Numbered from the stretch's first letter, positions 9,091-19,250 are shown. The stretch: DNA of 59,657 bases from Maribacter sp. ACAM166 (GCF_005771495.1 NZ_VAUW01000027.1:1-59657); one strand, 5' to 3'. Notes: a model not told the origin generated them from the sequence alone. Numbers and translations are program-made.

Positions 9091-10728
9091 TTATTTCTTA
9101 AAATATTGAAGAAGTCGTAAAGTGGAACTATCATGATTTGAGATTTTCGAACTTTGAATGTCATCGAGTATGGTTCCTGCTAATTGTTTGCCTAGCTCAA
9201 CACCCCATTGATCATAACTAAAAATGTTCCAAATTATACCTTGTACAAATATCTTATGCTCATAAATGGCAATTAATGAACCTAAACTTTTCGGTGTTAA
9301 TTTATCAATCAATACCGTATTGGTAGGTTTGTTCCCTGCAAAAACTTTAAATGGAGCAAGTTCCTCGATTTCCTTCTTTGCTACCTTTTTAGATGCTAGT
9401 TCAGCAATTACTTCTACTTCGGTCTTTCCATTCATTAAAGCTTCTGTTTGCGCAAAATAATTGGCCATTAATTTATTGTGATGGTCTTTATCGCCATGCA
9501 AAGAGTGCTTAAACCCAATAAAGTCAGCTGGTATCAATTTAGTGCCTTGATGTATCAATTGAAAGAATGCGTGTTGGGAATTAGTACCAGGTTCTCCCCA
9601 TATAATTGTTCCGGTTTCATAACCAACTTGATTACCAGATCGATCCACGCTTTTACCATTACTTTCCATTATCCCTTGCTGCAAATAAGCTGAAAATCTA
9701 CTAAGGTATTGAGCGTATGGTATTATAGCTTCCGTTTCGGCACCGTGGAAATTATTGTACCAAACACTTAACAATGCCATGACAACCGGAATATTATCCG
9801 AAAAATCTGTTTCCTTAAAATGCATATCGGCTTCATTGGCACCTTTCAAAAGGTCATCAAAATTGTCATACCCAACTGCAAGAGCAACGGTTAGACCAAC
9901 CGCACTCCACAACGAAAACCTGCCTCCAACCCAATCCCACATAGGGAAAACATTAGCAGCATCAATTCCGAATTCTGCTATCTTTTCGGTATTTGTAGAT
10001 ACTGCGGCAAAATGTTTAGCAATATCTTTTTGTGAAGCATGCTTTAAAAACCATTTCTTTATAGTTGTAGCATTGCTTAATGTTTCTTGGGTTGTAAATG
10101 TTTTCGAAACCACTACAAACAAGGTCGTTTCTGGATTTAAAGTTTTTAGAACTTCATGTACATGATCACCGTCAACATTACTTACAAAATGAACCGACAA
10201 ATGATTTTTGTAAAATTTTAAAGCCTCGGTTACCATAGCCGGACCCAAATCTGACCCGCCAATACCAATATTTACAACATCAGTAAACGATTTTCCCGTA
10301 TATCCCTTTAAATCACCATTAATGACTTTGCTGGAAAATTCTTTGATATGTTCCTTAACTTCGTAAACTTCTGGCATTACATTGACACCATCAACGGTTA
10401 CCGTATCTGTTTTCTTTGCCCTAAGTGCCGTGTGTAGCACTGCCCTTCCCTCTGTTTCGTTAATAACATCTCCATTAAAGCACTTTTTAATAGCGTCATT
10501 CAACTTTACCTCTTCGGCCAATTGCAATAACATTTGCATGGTCTCTGAAGTAATCCTGTTTTTAGAATAATCAAATAAAAAGTCGTTCCATTTAAGGGTA
10601 AACTTCTCAGCTCGATCTGCATTAGAAGCGAACATACTTCGTAAATGTACATCTTTAGTTTCGTTGTAATGAGCAGTAAGCTCTTTCCAAATTGAGGTTT
10701 GGGTAGGGTTAGTTTTGTTTAATGCCAT
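9091..10728 (-). CDS. pgi: Glucose-6-phosphate isomerase
   Basis: A 545-residue full-length enzyme that interconverts glucose-6-phosphate and fructose-6-phosphate in glycolysis and gluconeogenesis. Visible family signatures include the sugar-phosphate motif [12 protein letters not shown] (about 152-163), a [11 protein letters not shown] phosphate-binding loop, the catalytic-glutamate region [12 protein letters not shown] and the histidine region [16 protein letters not shown]. It is cytosolic. The start overlaps the end of the upstream M23 peptidase gene by 20 bases, so the two are probably translated from one message. Confidence 0.97.
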   Translation of the reverse strand: MALNKTNPTQTSIWKELTAHYNETKDVHLRSMFASNADRAEKFTLKWNDFLFDYSKNRITSETMQMLLQLAEEVKLNDAIKKCFNGDVINETEGRAVLHTALRAKKTDTVTVDGVNVMPEVYEVKEHIKEFSSKVINGDLKGYTGKSFTDVVNIGIGGSDLGPAMVTEALKFYKNHLSVHFVSNVDGDHVHEVLKTLNPETTLFVVVSKTFTTQETLSNATTIKKWFLKHASQKDIAKHFAAVSTNTEKIAEFGIDAANVFPMWDWVGGRFSLWSAVGLTVALAVGYDNFDDLLKGANEADMHFKETDFSDNIPVVMALLSVWYNNFHGAETEAIIPYAQYLSRFSAYLQQGIMESNGKSVDRSGNQVGYETGTIIWGEPGTNSQHAFFQLIHQGTKLIPADFIGFKHSLHGDKDHHNKLMANYFAQTEALMNGKTEVEVIAELASKKVAKKEIEELAPFKVFAGNKPTNTVLIDKLTPKSLGSLIAIYEHKIFVQGIIWNIFSYDQWGVELGKQLAGTILDDIQSSKISNHDSSTLRLLQYFKK

Positions 10729-12010
10729 CTTCTTGATTAAGTGTTAATAAGTCCTCTTCCTCCTCCAATAATACTTTAGGGTATATAATGCAATCTAACT
10801 GTTCTTTATAAGGGGATATATAAGCGAAATATTCTGGTTTTAAAGTGTCATGTAACGGTTCTGCCTGAGGCAATTCTTCTTTCAATGGGTCTACCTGCCG
10901 GCCATTTTTCCAAAATCGATAACAAACATGTGGTCCGGCTGTACTACCTGTCATACCAACCCAACCTATTACATCACCTTGGCGAACAAACTGACCTTTT
11001 TTAACTTTTTGAGCTTTCATATGCAAATACTGTGTAGCATAGGTGCCATTGTGCCTAATCTTAACATATTTACCATTACCACCTCTTCTAGTTGATTCAA
11101 TGACGGTGCCATCTGCTGTAGCCATAATTGGTGTGCCTATAGATGCTGCATAATCTGTGCCTTTATGTGGTCTTATTTTGAATCCATAATGTTTTATCCT
11201 CCTTTTGAGATTATACCTTGAGGATAGCCTGCCATATTCTACTGGCATTCTTAAAAATGTTCTTCTTAGATTATTAGCATCTTCATCAAAATAGTCAACT
11301 AAACTTCTAAGCGAATCGTTTTCATAAGCAAACGCATAAATGGGTTTACCGTTATGTTCAAAATACGCCGCTTCGATTGGTTCTGCACCGGCATATATTG
11401 TATCATTTATATATTTCTCATTATAGATAACCTTGAACTTGTCTTTCTTTTGCAACCTAGAGAAATCTATAGTCCAAGCATACACATTTGCCAAATTATG
11501 AGTCACATTATAATCTATACCTTGATCTAATATAGCTTCTGACAAGCTGGTTTCTATTACACCAGACACTTCTCGTCGAACGTATTTTACCTTTCTTTTG
11601 TTTTTATAGACCTGCACACTATCCCTTAAGTCTACAACTGTATAATTTATGGGGTCGTTTTCATAAATGAATATTTGAGCTTGTTCTATAGTATCTTTAG
11701 ATTTTAAAATTACATATGGTTTACCCACACGAATTTTTCGAACATCGAAAGTGTCTCTAAAATTTTCTGAAATTATAGCGATTTTTGGATAAGCAACCTT
11801 GTTCTGTAACATTAATTCTCCAAAACTGTCACCATATTTGATGGTGTCTAATTGAACATTAAAATCATCTAGATTAAAACCAAATTGCTCATTTATTTTC
11901 AGCTCTTCGGGTATCTTAATTTCCTGTACTATACCATTCTTCTGCTCTACATCGTCTTTACACGATACAAAAACAGTCAATAACAATATTATGCTCCAAT
12001 ATTTATGCAT
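10709..12010 (-). CDS. M23 family metallopeptidase, lipoprotein
   Basis: A 433-residue predicted lipoprotein (lipobox ending at Cys17) with a long N-terminal region (about 20-250) and a C-terminal LytM/M23 domain. Zinc-binding residues of the family are present: the HKGTD motif (HxxxD) and a later GPHVCYRF segment carrying the HxH-like site, with YLHMK between. Such enzymes cut peptidoglycan stem peptides or act as regulators of amidases. Key residues look intact, so an active cell-envelope endopeptidase is likely. It lies 6 bases downstream of the tryptophan dioxygenase gene and overlaps pgi. Confidence 0.9.
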   Translation of the reverse strand: MHKYWSIILLLTVFVSCKDDVEQKNGIVQEIKIPEELKINEQFGFNLDDFNVQLDTIKYGDSFGELMLQNKVAYPKIAIISENFRDTFDVRKIRVGKPYVILKSKDTIEQAQIFIYENDPINYTVVDLRDSVQVYKNKRKVKYVRREVSGVIETSLSEAILDQGIDYNVTHNLANVYAWTIDFSRLQKKDKFKVIYNEKYINDTIYAGAEPIEAAYFEHNGKPIYAFAYENDSLRSLVDYFDEDANNLRRTFLRMPVEYGRLSSRYNLKRRIKHYGFKIRPHKGTDYAASIGTPIMATADGTVIESTRRGGNGKYVKIRHNGTYATQYLHMKAQKVKKGQFVRQGDVIGWVGMTGSTAGPHVCYRFWKNGRQVDPLKEELPQAEPLHDTLKPEYFAYISPYKEQLDCIIYPKVLLEEEEDLLTLNQEDGIKQN

Positions 12011-12016
12011 TACTAC

Positions 12017-12982
12017 CTATTTTGCTTTATCTGGATTCAACACATGGTCTACCCACTGCCTGCCCCAATTATTTAATTCTTGTTCTGTATAAATTTCTGG
12101 AAAAAAAACGATTTTTTGAAAACTAGGTGGTAGATATTTTTTCCAGTTTGTTCCACCTGTAGCGTCAATGTCTCCAGATTCTTTTCGTAAATACCTATGA
12201 GCAGAGCCCATATGCATTAATGGCCAATTAATATTGGCATTTATATCTAATGCTTTTAAGGCATCGACCAGCTCCTTGTTTTGTTTTTGCTCATCAGGTA
12301 AACCTAAAAATTTATGGTAAATTGTTGCATCTTTTACCTGTTTGGCAATTCGAATTAACCTAGGCGTATACCGATACTCAAATTGTTTCAAAGTTAGCGT
12401 CTTTTCACCTGTACTAAGATCTGTAGCTCCCTTTTTCCAATACATATGTGCATATAAGTCTTCAACCGAATAATCTGATGAGAATTTAGCCCTTTCTGAA
12501 ACATGGATTAAATTTTCTAACGAAGTCGAATAAAGTTCAATCATTCTATATTGTGCAGATTGAAACCCACTCGCTGGAAGCAATGCCATGCGAAATTGCA
12601 AAAACTGCTCTCGCTCCATACCTTTTATCATAATACCAAAAGAAGATATAAGTACCGTATAATAACTATTTATCCTTCTTACCTTTTCTATGAAAAAGTC
12701 AAGATTATCACTTTTATCATCTACTAATTGTTTTTGCTCATGTAAAATCAATTTAAAATAGAGTTCAGTAATCTGATGGTACATAATGAAGATTTCTTCA
12801 TCTGGAAAGTGAGTTCTAGGAACCTGAAGACTCAACAAGGTGTCTAAATGAATATAGTCCCAATATGTTAAGTAACGTTGATGAAGTAAACCGTCTAGGT
12901 AAGAACTCAAATCTTGCCCTGAATCCTTATATTTTTCTTCAAGTTTAGAAACTTGGGATTTGATTTGCTCGTTATCTTTCAT
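12017..12982 (-). CDS. kynA: Tryptophan 2,3-dioxygenase family protein
   Basis: A 321-residue cytosolic heme dioxygenase that opens the indole ring of L-tryptophan to N-formylkynurenine, the first step of the kynurenine route. Family segments seen are the N-terminal YLTYWDYIHLDTLLSLQ, the FIMYHQITELYFKLILHE helix holding the substrate-site residues, and MHMGSAHRYL with the probable heme-ligand histidine. A GGTNWKKYLP stretch follows near the C-terminus. It belongs to the bacterial subgroup that is somewhat longer than the approximately 280-residue proteobacterial enzymes. A later-step enzyme of the pathway lies at 55677 rather than next to it. The flanking DUF3108 and M23 genes are not obviously related in function. 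Confidence 0.88.
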   Translation of the reverse strand: MKDNEQIKSQVSKLEEKYKDSGQDLSSYLDGLLHQRYLTYWDYIHLDTLLSLQVPRTHFPDEEIFIMYHQITELYFKLILHEQKQLVDDKSDNLDFFIEKVRRINSYYTVLISSFGIMIKGMEREQFLQFRMALLPASGFQSAQYRMIELYSTSLENLIHVSERAKFSSDYSVEDLYAHMYWKKGATDLSTGEKTLTLKQFEYRYTPRLIRIAKQVKDATIYHKFLGLPDEQKQNKELVDALKALDINANINWPLMHMGSAHRYLRKESGDIDATGGTNWKKYLPPSFQKIVFFPEIYTEQELNNWGRQWVDHVLNPDKAK

Positions 12983-12989
12983 TTACCGG

Positions 12990-13769
12990 TTAATCCATTA
13001 TAATTTTAAACTGATGCTTCAGACCATTATAGCCATCCAAATCTGCCTTTATTGCTCCCACCGCTAAATCTGCTTTTATTCGTATCGGAATTCTATTATC
13101 ATCATTAGAAACCCATAATGACAAACTTTCCTGTTCTTTAAATATACGACCTGACTGAACCAAAGGCCTAAACTTCAAGCATTCTACCTTACCGTATTTG
13201 GTGTTGATGATTTCCTTACCTAAATACTTAAGCTTAAAGTTAAAAACTCCATCATCATCATAAAGCATCTTCAAGGTAATAGCCTTTCCTTCTTCTAGGT
13301 CTTCCGTTTTATAATTATTCCTCAAAAAATAAAAAGCGGATATTAAATCTTGTATGTTACCCTGCAACGTAAAATTAAGCTTTTTCTTGTTTTTCTTATC
13401 ATTAAGTTCAGCTTTCGCTTCCTTATAATTAAAGTTTATCTCTACATCTTTTGTATATCCTCCTTCATTTATTTTTCGCACAAAACGATAGGGCCTACCA
13501 TCTTCTTTATCAAAATAACTTTCATACGTATCCTCAACTTTAAAAAACCAACTCGCAATACCTGTGGTTTCACCATGTCCGACAACATGGTAAACGGATT
13601 TATCATTAATCGTAGCTGATTTAACTTGTAACGTAGCATAACTAGCGTTTAAAAACCCATAGTGCATTCTAAACTTTAACCATTCTCCTGGATTAAAAGC
13701 AGACTGCTCATTTTGACCCTGAGCACCTAAAGTTAAAAAGAGAAAGGAAAGTAATATTAGTTTTTTCAT
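12990..13769 (-). CDS. DUF3108 domain-containing exported protein
   Basis: A 259-residue protein with a signal peptide of about 18 residues and a single DUF3108 domain across most of the mature part. It opens with FNPGEWLKFRMHYGFLNASY and carries the conserved KVEDTYESYFDKE and LKFRPLVQSGRIF segments. The family is a periplasmic or outer-membrane-associated beta-rich protein of unknown role. It leads a minus-strand run DUF3108, kynA, M23, pgi with gaps of 7 and 6 bases and one overlap, so the four genes probably form one transcription unit. Confidence 0.85.
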   Translation of the reverse strand: MKKLILLSFLFLTLGAQGQNEQSAFNPGEWLKFRMHYGFLNASYATLQVKSATINDKSVYHVVGHGETTGIASWFFKVEDTYESYFDKEDGRPYRFVRKINEGGYTKDVEINFNYKEAKAELNDKKNKKKLNFTLQGNIQDLISAFYFLRNNYKTEDLEEGKAITLKMLYDDDGVFNFKLKYLGKEIINTKYGKVECLKFRPLVQSGRIFKEQESLSLWVSNDDNRIPIRIKADLAVGAIKADLDGYNGLKHQFKIIMD

Positions 13770-14111
13770 AGTCCTTACTTTAACGTAAAAGTAGTAATTG
13801 AAGCTTATTGATTACTATCATTACAATAACTTAAACAAAATTAATTCCAATGTATTGCACAAAAAAAGCCCAGTCTAAAAACTGGGCTTTTCCTAAATAA
13901 CCAACCAAACTTTAAATTATGAAAAACCACTACTTAAAGTTGTAAGGGAACCACCCCTTAACTACTACAAATTTAAGTCACAACTTCAAACCCGTAGTGC
14001 TGTTTAACTTACTTTAATGATAAACTTAACAGTTATTCACACTTCTGTTACGTATTTAGGAAACTATTAAGAATAAAGATGGTTGAGGAATTTTCTTTAG
14101 CAGATTTTACC
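13770..14111. other. Intergenic region with hairpins and an 8-codon ORF
   Basis: This 342-base gap holds a strong terminator (13861-13891), a plus-strand 8-codon ORF (13919-13945) and a hairpin TAAGGG-AACCAC-CCCTTA (13943-13960) overlapping that ORF's stop. No protein gene or tRNA was seen. If the terminator serves the patatin gene, then about 220 bases between them form a long 3' untranslated region. Confidence 0.4.
13861..13891 (-). terminator. Rho-independent terminator
   Basis: An 11-bp stem (AAAAGCCCAGT paired with ACTGGGCTTTT) has a 6-base loop and a long T run on the minus strand. It is oriented to stop transcription coming from the uvrC-patatin genes; a shorter T run on the other strand could make it bidirectional. 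Confidence 0.85.
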
Positions 14112-16439
14112 TTAGAACCAATACCCAGCGCTAACAAAAAATTGTGACCTTTCCGTTTCTGGCGACCATGAATACAAGAGATTAACTGGGCCTAAAAATG
14201 ACTCCCATCCATACCCAATGCCATAACCCGAATAATTAGGCGCACTAAACCATTCTCCAGTTCTAAAAAGATCATCATCCACATTAGCGAAATTTACAGT
14301 AAAAAGTGCATGATGTTTTTTGGCAAACTCAAAATCTAATCTACCGTATGCCTTTACATAACTATTACCAGGTAAGCTAAGAAAATCATACCCAACAAAA
14401 GGAGTGAAATTATTTATAAAATCAGTACCATAACCGCCAAGAACAAAATCATATGTAGTCACATTTGAGGTACCTAATTTAAACCCGCCCTCAGTCTCTA
14501 AATTAATAGATAGATTTTTAACTATTGGGAATGCCATACCCCCTCTTACCTTAGATACCGAAAAATCCTTGAAATTATTATTGAAATCTGACGATAAAAT
14601 GTAATAATGCATGTCACCACTGAAATACAACCCTCGAGAAGGAAAATATTTATCATCATATGTGTCTAACTTCAAAGTACCAAATACGCTAACATAATCA
14701 CTTTTTTCGAAATATGTTCTTCTATTCTCGTTCGTCGAATTTAAAGGAACATTCGGATCTGAAACTTCACCAAAAGTTCTAGTACTATATTGTAGGTGCT
14801 TAAACTCTGAACCTAAAGTAAATGCAAATTCTTCTTTAATTACAGTTTGAATATATAATTGATTGGTGAAATCTGAGACTGTTAAGTTAAGCGTGTTTAT
14901 TCTGGTATTTGGTATAACATCAAAATTGTCGCTTATCAAAGCAAAATTAATTTCTTGTTCAAAATCATTGAATCTCGAATTAATCCCAAAACTCCAATAC
15001 GTACCCTTATCTAAATAATATTCAAAATTGTATCTGATATTATCTCCTAAAATTAAGTCGAACGAGGCAACATCATCCCTTGACAATATCTTACGTTTGG
15101 TAAGATTAATTATTGCGCCACTTTTATATAAATCATCAAAATGTGCACCTAATCTCAAGAATGAAGTGTTCGGGGTTTCGTCTAAAGGCAAGACCAAGTC
15201 TTCTGCGTCATCTGCGTTGTTCATTAATTTATACCTAATGGTTTTAAAATTACCCGTAGCCGCCAAATTCCCAATACCCTGTTGTAATTTTTTAAATGTA
15301 ATAGACTCGTTTAAATTGAATCTTAATTTGCCTTTTACATACCCCCTCGTATGACTTGTATTACCATCGATTATTAAACGGTTTAGGGTTAAACGCTCAT
15401 CTGAATCTACTACAGAAATTGATTTTTTATTCTCCTGAATCTCCGTAGCTATTTTCTTAAGATCTTCATATTTTAAAAATGCTGCATCTACACCTGTTTG
15501 TACAATTTCCTTTAACTTATTAAACTCAATTACGGAATATTTTTCTATCTGTGGTTTGATGTAGATATCTGTTTTTGCGGATTTCCGCTTCATGTCGGCA
15601 ACAGTTCTGTAATTGTTTATTTGCAATAAAATCTCGGTGGCCGACATAAGTGACTCCCTATCAGATAAACCATGCTGCACGTCAACACCTATAATGATAT
15701 CAGCACCCATTGCCAACACTTCATCTATGGGATAATTATTGACTACACCACCATCTATCAGAACTTTATCATCAATAATCGTAGGTTCAAATAAGGAAGG
15801 AAGCGTACCACTAGCCAAAATTGCCTCAGGTAAATATCCTGAATCCAAAATTACCTGTTTTCCTGTTTCAATATCAGTCGCCACACAAACAAATGGCGTT
15901 GGCAGTTTGTTAAAATCCTTAACATCTTTTACATGATACAGCAATCGAACCAGTTCATTATAAATGTTCTGCCCACCAGAATATGCTGGTGGAACGGATA
16001 CTTTAAAATTATTAAAGGGTAGCGTCAACGCATACCTTTCAGAGTCTTCCTTTTCATAAAAAGTTTTAGCGCTTCTTGGAAGATTATCTTGAATAAGTGT
16101 ACCAAAATTTGTAGCATTGAACATAGAGTCTAATTCTGTAGCCGTATAACCAGAAGCATATAATGCTCCTATTATGGCACCCATACTAGAACCACCTATA
16201 TAATCTAATTTTATACCTGCCTGCTCAATAACCTTTAATGCTCCGATATGCGCCATGCCTTTGGCACCACCACCACTAAGGACCAAACCAATTTTGGGCC
16301 TTTCATCATTCTGATCACTTTGTGAAATAAGCAAATTAGTGCTTAGCATTATCAATGCCAAGCACATCAGTGTGCCTTTGATCCCATAACTATGCTTTGT
16401 GAAAAGACTCATATATCTTTTTTGCTTTTGACGCTCCAA
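14112..16439 (-). CDS. Patatin-like phospholipase with POTRA and Omp85 barrel
   Basis: A 775-residue protein, or 766 residues if translation starts at the second methionine at 16412. After a signal segment (about 22-40) comes a patatin lipase domain with all motifs: the glycine-rich SGGGAKGMAHIGAL, nucleophile GGSSMG (Ser85) and catalytic IDGG (Asp229). Residues about 350-410 look like a POTRA domain (LIIDGNTSHTRGYV), and the remainder is a BamA/Omp85-type barrel. This plan matches PlpD-like type Vd autotransporters, in which the lipase is delivered through its own barrel. The start overlaps the end of uvrC by up to 50 bases. Confidence 0.9.
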   Translation of the reverse strand: MERQKQKRYMSLFTKHSYGIKGTLMCLALIMLSTNLLISQSDQNDERPKIGLVLSGGGAKGMAHIGALKVIEQAGIKLDYIGGSSMGAIIGALYASGYTATELDSMFNATNFGTLIQDNLPRSAKTFYEKEDSERYALTLPFNNFKVSVPPAYSGGQNIYNELVRLLYHVKDVKDFNKLPTPFVCVATDIETGKQVILDSGYLPEAILASGTLPSLFEPTIIDDKVLIDGGVVNNYPIDEVLAMGADIIIGVDVQHGLSDRESLMSATEILLQINNYRTVADMKRKSAKTDIYIKPQIEKYSVIEFNKLKEIVQTGVDAAFLKYEDLKKIATEIQENKKSISVVDSDERLTLNRLIIDGNTSHTRGYVKGKLRFNLNESITFKKLQQGIGNLAATGNFKTIRYKLMNNADDAEDLVLPLDETPNTSFLRLGAHFDDLYKSGAIINLTKRKILSRDDVASFDLILGDNIRYNFEYYLDKGTYWSFGINSRFNDFEQEINFALISDNFDVIPNTRINTLNLTVSDFTNQLYIQTVIKEEFAFTLGSEFKHLQYSTRTFGEVSDPNVPLNSTNENRRTYFEKSDYVSVFGTLKLDTYDDKYFPSRGLYFSGDMHYYILSSDFNNNFKDFSVSKVRGGMAFPIVKNLSINLETEGGFKLGTSNVTTYDFVLGGYGTDFINNFTPFVGYDFLSLPGNSYVKAYGRLDFEFAKKHHALFTVNFANVDDDLFRTGEWFSAPNYSGYGIGYGWESFLGPVNLLYSWSPETERSQFFVSAGYWF

Positions 16440-18183
16440 CTATTTGACTTAGGCTCTCTATTGATGCCTCTTTTATGCGTTTAACAGATTTAAATTGTTT
16501 TAAAAGCTGTTGTGCCGTTTTTTCACCAACACCATCAATCCCTTCCAGTTCAGAGTTTATAGCACCTTTACTTCTTTTATTTCTATGAAAAATTATACCA
16601 AATCTATGAGCCTCGTTTCTTGAATTCTGAATGATCTTTAAGCTTTCAGATCTTTTATCCAAATAGAGCGGTATTTGATCATCAGGAAAATAAATTTCCT
16701 CTAATCGTTTCGCTATACCTATAATAGCAATCTTTCCCCTCAATCCTAATAAATCAAGACTTTTTACTGCTGAAGACAACTGCCCTTTCCCTCCATCAAT
16801 AACAATTAACTGGGGAAGTGGTTCCATTTCCTCCAATAGACGTTTATACCTGCGGTAAACCACCTCTTCCATAGAGGCAAAATCATCTGGACCAACTACC
16901 GTTTTAATATTATAATGCCGGTATTCTTTTTTAGATGGTTTACCATCTTTAAACACCACACAAGCTGCAACCGGATTACTTCCTTGTATATTACTATTGT
17001 CAAAACACTCTATATGTCTAGGTTCTTCTGATAAATGTAAATCTTTTTTCATTTGAGCCATAATTCTATTCGTATGGCGATCCGGATCAATAATTTTAAT
17101 TTGATTGAACCGGTCTTGCCTAAAGAATTTAGCATTACGCTCAGATAAATCTAGTATACGTTTCTTATCCCCTAATTTCGGAACGGTAATTTTTAATCCA
17201 GGGGCCAAAGAAACCATAAAAGGCACATATAATTCATCTGAATCCGATGAAAACCGCTCCCTTAATTCAACAATTGCAAGCACTAATAAATCCTCATCCC
17301 GCTCTTCTAGCTTCTTTTTAATTTCCATGGTGTGGGACCTAATAATAGAACCATGTGCCAATTGTAAGAAATTTACATAAGCGAACGAATTATCTGAAAT
17401 AATAGTAAAGACATCTACATTACTGATTTTAGGGTTGACAATAGTTGTCTTAACCTTATAATTCTCTAAAACATCTATCTTGTCTTTAATTTCTTGAGCT
17501 TCCTCAAATCTCATTTCAGACGCTAGCATCTTCATTTGTCCTTTAAAGTAGGTAATCGAAGATTTGAAATTTCCTTTAACAATTTGCCGTATATCATCAA
17601 TTTGTCGGTCATATTCAACCATTGATTGATACCCCTCACAAGGGCCTTTACAATTACCCAAATGATACTCCAAACAAACCTTGAATTTACCTGAGTTTAT
17701 TTTCTCAGCAGACAAATCATAATTACATGTTCTTAATGGGTAAACACTTTTAATTAAATCCAATAGTGTTCTAACCGTTTTCATACTTGTGTATGGCCCA
17801 TAATACTCAGAACCATCTTTAATCACCCTTCTTGTTGAGAAAAATCGTGGAAAACGTTCCTTCTTTAAACACAGCCAAGGGTACGATTTATCATCCTTTA
17901 ACAACACATTATATCGAGGTCTTAATTCTTTGATCAAGTTATTCTCTAACAACAAAGCATCTGATTCTGTAGGAACAACAATGTGCTTTATTGCCCTAAT
18001 CTTTTTAACCAATACGCGTGTCTTCCCATATTCATGATTCTTATTAAAATAAGAAGACACCCTCTTTTTTAAATTCTTCGCTTTTCCTACATATAATATA
18101 CTATCATTAGCATCATAAAATTGATACACCCCCGGCCCGGTAGGCAATGAACTTAATTGTATGTTTAAAGGAATTTCTGACAT
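16390..18183 (-). CDS. uvrC: Excinuclease ABC subunit C
   Basis: A 597-residue nuclease subunit of nucleotide excision repair that makes both incisions around a UvrB-marked lesion. Domains in order: GIY-YIG nuclease at about 14-95 (PGVYQFYDANDSILYVGKAK), a UVR motif at about 205-235 for UvrB contact, an RNase-H-like 3' nuclease domain in the second half (IECFDNSNIQGSNPVA, VIDGGKGQLSSA), and C-terminal helix-hairpin-helix motifs (GIDGVGEKTAQQLL). The length is normal. An imperfect 16-bp inverted repeat sits 7 bases before the start codon. Confidence 0.97.
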   Translation of the reverse strand: MSEIPLNIQLSSLPTGPGVYQFYDANDSILYVGKAKNLKKRVSSYFNKNHEYGKTRVLVKKIRAIKHIVVPTESDALLLENNLIKELRPRYNVLLKDDKSYPWLCLKKERFPRFFSTRRVIKDGSEYYGPYTSMKTVRTLLDLIKSVYPLRTCNYDLSAEKINSGKFKVCLEYHLGNCKGPCEGYQSMVEYDRQIDDIRQIVKGNFKSSITYFKGQMKMLASEMRFEEAQEIKDKIDVLENYKVKTTIVNPKISNVDVFTIISDNSFAYVNFLQLAHGSIIRSHTMEIKKKLEERDEDLLVLAIVELRERFSSDSDELYVPFMVSLAPGLKITVPKLGDKKRILDLSERNAKFFRQDRFNQIKIIDPDRHTNRIMAQMKKDLHLSEEPRHIECFDNSNIQGSNPVAACVVFKDGKPSKKEYRHYNIKTVVGPDDFASMEEVVYRRYKRLLEEMEPLPQLIVIDGGKGQLSSAVKSLDLLGLRGKIAIIGIAKRLEEIYFPDDQIPLYLDKRSESLKIIQNSRNEAHRFGIIFHRNKRSKGAINSELEGIDGVGEKTAQQLLKQFKSVKRIKEASIESLSQIVGASKAKKIYESFHKA

Positions 18184-18560
18184 AATTTAGCACCACTAAA
18201 TTAGTCTTTAAAAACTAGTTTAGTAGTGCACATATTTACATAGACGAAAAACCAGGATTAAAGTCTTTTGGTTCAAATTGAGAATTTAATATTATTTCGT
18301 CATCAAAATATCAAATACTGAAATTGGTGGATTAAATTTTACTATGCTAGTAATTCAAACCCGACTCAAAACTGATAATTATTTGATTTTCATTCGTTTA
18401 ATGGCATTTTTACAATTTTATATTTATCACAACGTTAATTTTTTAATAAAAAAGTGCGTTTCAACGACAAAAAAGTACTTTTCATAGATATGTTGTTGAT
18501 TATTATACTTATTTTTAACGTAATAAGAATATCGCTTAACACAATCAAAACATTGAAACT
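18184..18560. other. AT-rich intergenic region upstream of uvrC and a 28-codon ORF
   Basis: A gap of 377 bases between divergent units. It holds the inverted repeat next to uvrC (18190-18229) and two A-tract repeats AAAAAAGTRC starting at 18448 and 18469, 21 bp apart, or two helical turns. No tRNA, riboswitch or longer ORF was seen. Confidence 0.4.
18190..18229. repeat. 16-bp imperfect inverted repeat before uvrC
   Basis: Arms 18190-18205 and 18214-18229 match at 14 of 16 positions with an 8-base loop (CTTTAAAA). The arms read GCACCACTAAATTAGT and, as reverse complement, GCACTACTAAACTAGT. The repeat begins 7 bases before the uvrC start codon, so it would lie in the leader RNA or in the promoter. 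Confidence 0.5.
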
Positions 18561-18647
18561 ATGGAAAGTTATATCATCACTTTAGGAACATACCTTATTT
18601 TAATGTTATTTTTTAAGGTGTTTTTTGCTGTTGCAGGTAAAGAATAG
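18561..18647 (+). CDS. Putative 28-residue single-pass membrane protein
   Basis: A short ORF ATG to TAG encoding 28 residues: a short polar start (MESYIITLG), a hydrophobic core of about 16 residues (YLILMLFFKVFFAVA) with one lysine inside, and a charged end (GKE). That plan is typical of small single-pass membrane proteins. It ends 33 bases before the 5-formyl-THF cyclo-ligase start on the same strand, so it could lead that transcript. No family was recognised and its reality depends on conservation. Confidence 0.35.
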   Translation: MESYIITLGTYLILMLFFKVFFAVAGKE

Positions 18648-18680
18648 ATTCTATACTATTAATATCACGACTACTTCACC

Positions 18681-19250
18681 ATGCTGAAGAAGGATTTACG
18701 TTTAAAATATTCAAGATTACGTAGTTCGATTACCCCTACACTTTTAACCCAACAAAGTATAGCTATTGCAAATTCAGTTTTACAATTACCTATTTGGGAA
18801 AATCAATATTTTCATATTTTTCTGCCGATAGAAAAAAAACTCGAGATAGATACCGAAGGAATTATTTCTATACTTTTAGGATTCGATAAAAATGTAATAG
18901 TACCAAAGGTAATTTCAACCACCGAATTAGAACACTATTTACTTACCGATAATACAAAGTTTACAACAACTACATTAGACATACCCGAACCAATTGACGG
19001 GATAACCATCCATCCTGAAAAGCTTGATGTTATTTTTATTCCGTTATTAGCCTTCGATAAAATAGGTAATAGAATTGGATATGGAAAAGGATATTATGAC
19101 CGCTTTTTAAATCAATGCAGGTCAGATGTTATAAAAATTGGTCTATCGCTTTTTGAGGCGGAGAATGAAATTGATGACATTTCTACTACCGATATCCCAT
19201 TAAATTATTGCATTACCCCAATTAAAACTTACTCTTTTCAAACACCTTGA
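18681..19250 (+). CDS. 5-formyltetrahydrofolate cyclo-ligase
   Basis: A 189-residue cytosolic enzyme that uses ATP to convert 5-formyl-THF to 5,10-methenyl-THF, salvaging a stored folate form. The family signature near the C-terminus is clear: LAFDKIGNRIGYGKGYYDRFL, with the glycine/tyrosine-rich ATP-binding loop. The N-terminal basic helix (LKKDLRLKYSRLRSSI) is also typical. It stands alone on the plus strand and is convergent with lspA, with only 2 bases between the stop codons. Confidence 0.92.
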   Translation: MLKKDLRLKYSRLRSSITPTLLTQQSIAIANSVLQLPIWENQYFHIFLPIEKKLEIDTEGIISILLGFDKNVIVPKVISTTELEHYLLTDNTKFTTTTLDIPEPIDGITIHPEKLDVIFIPLLAFDKIGNRIGYGKGYYDRFLNQCRSDVIKIGLSLFEAENEIDDISTTDIPLNYCITPIKTYSFQTP

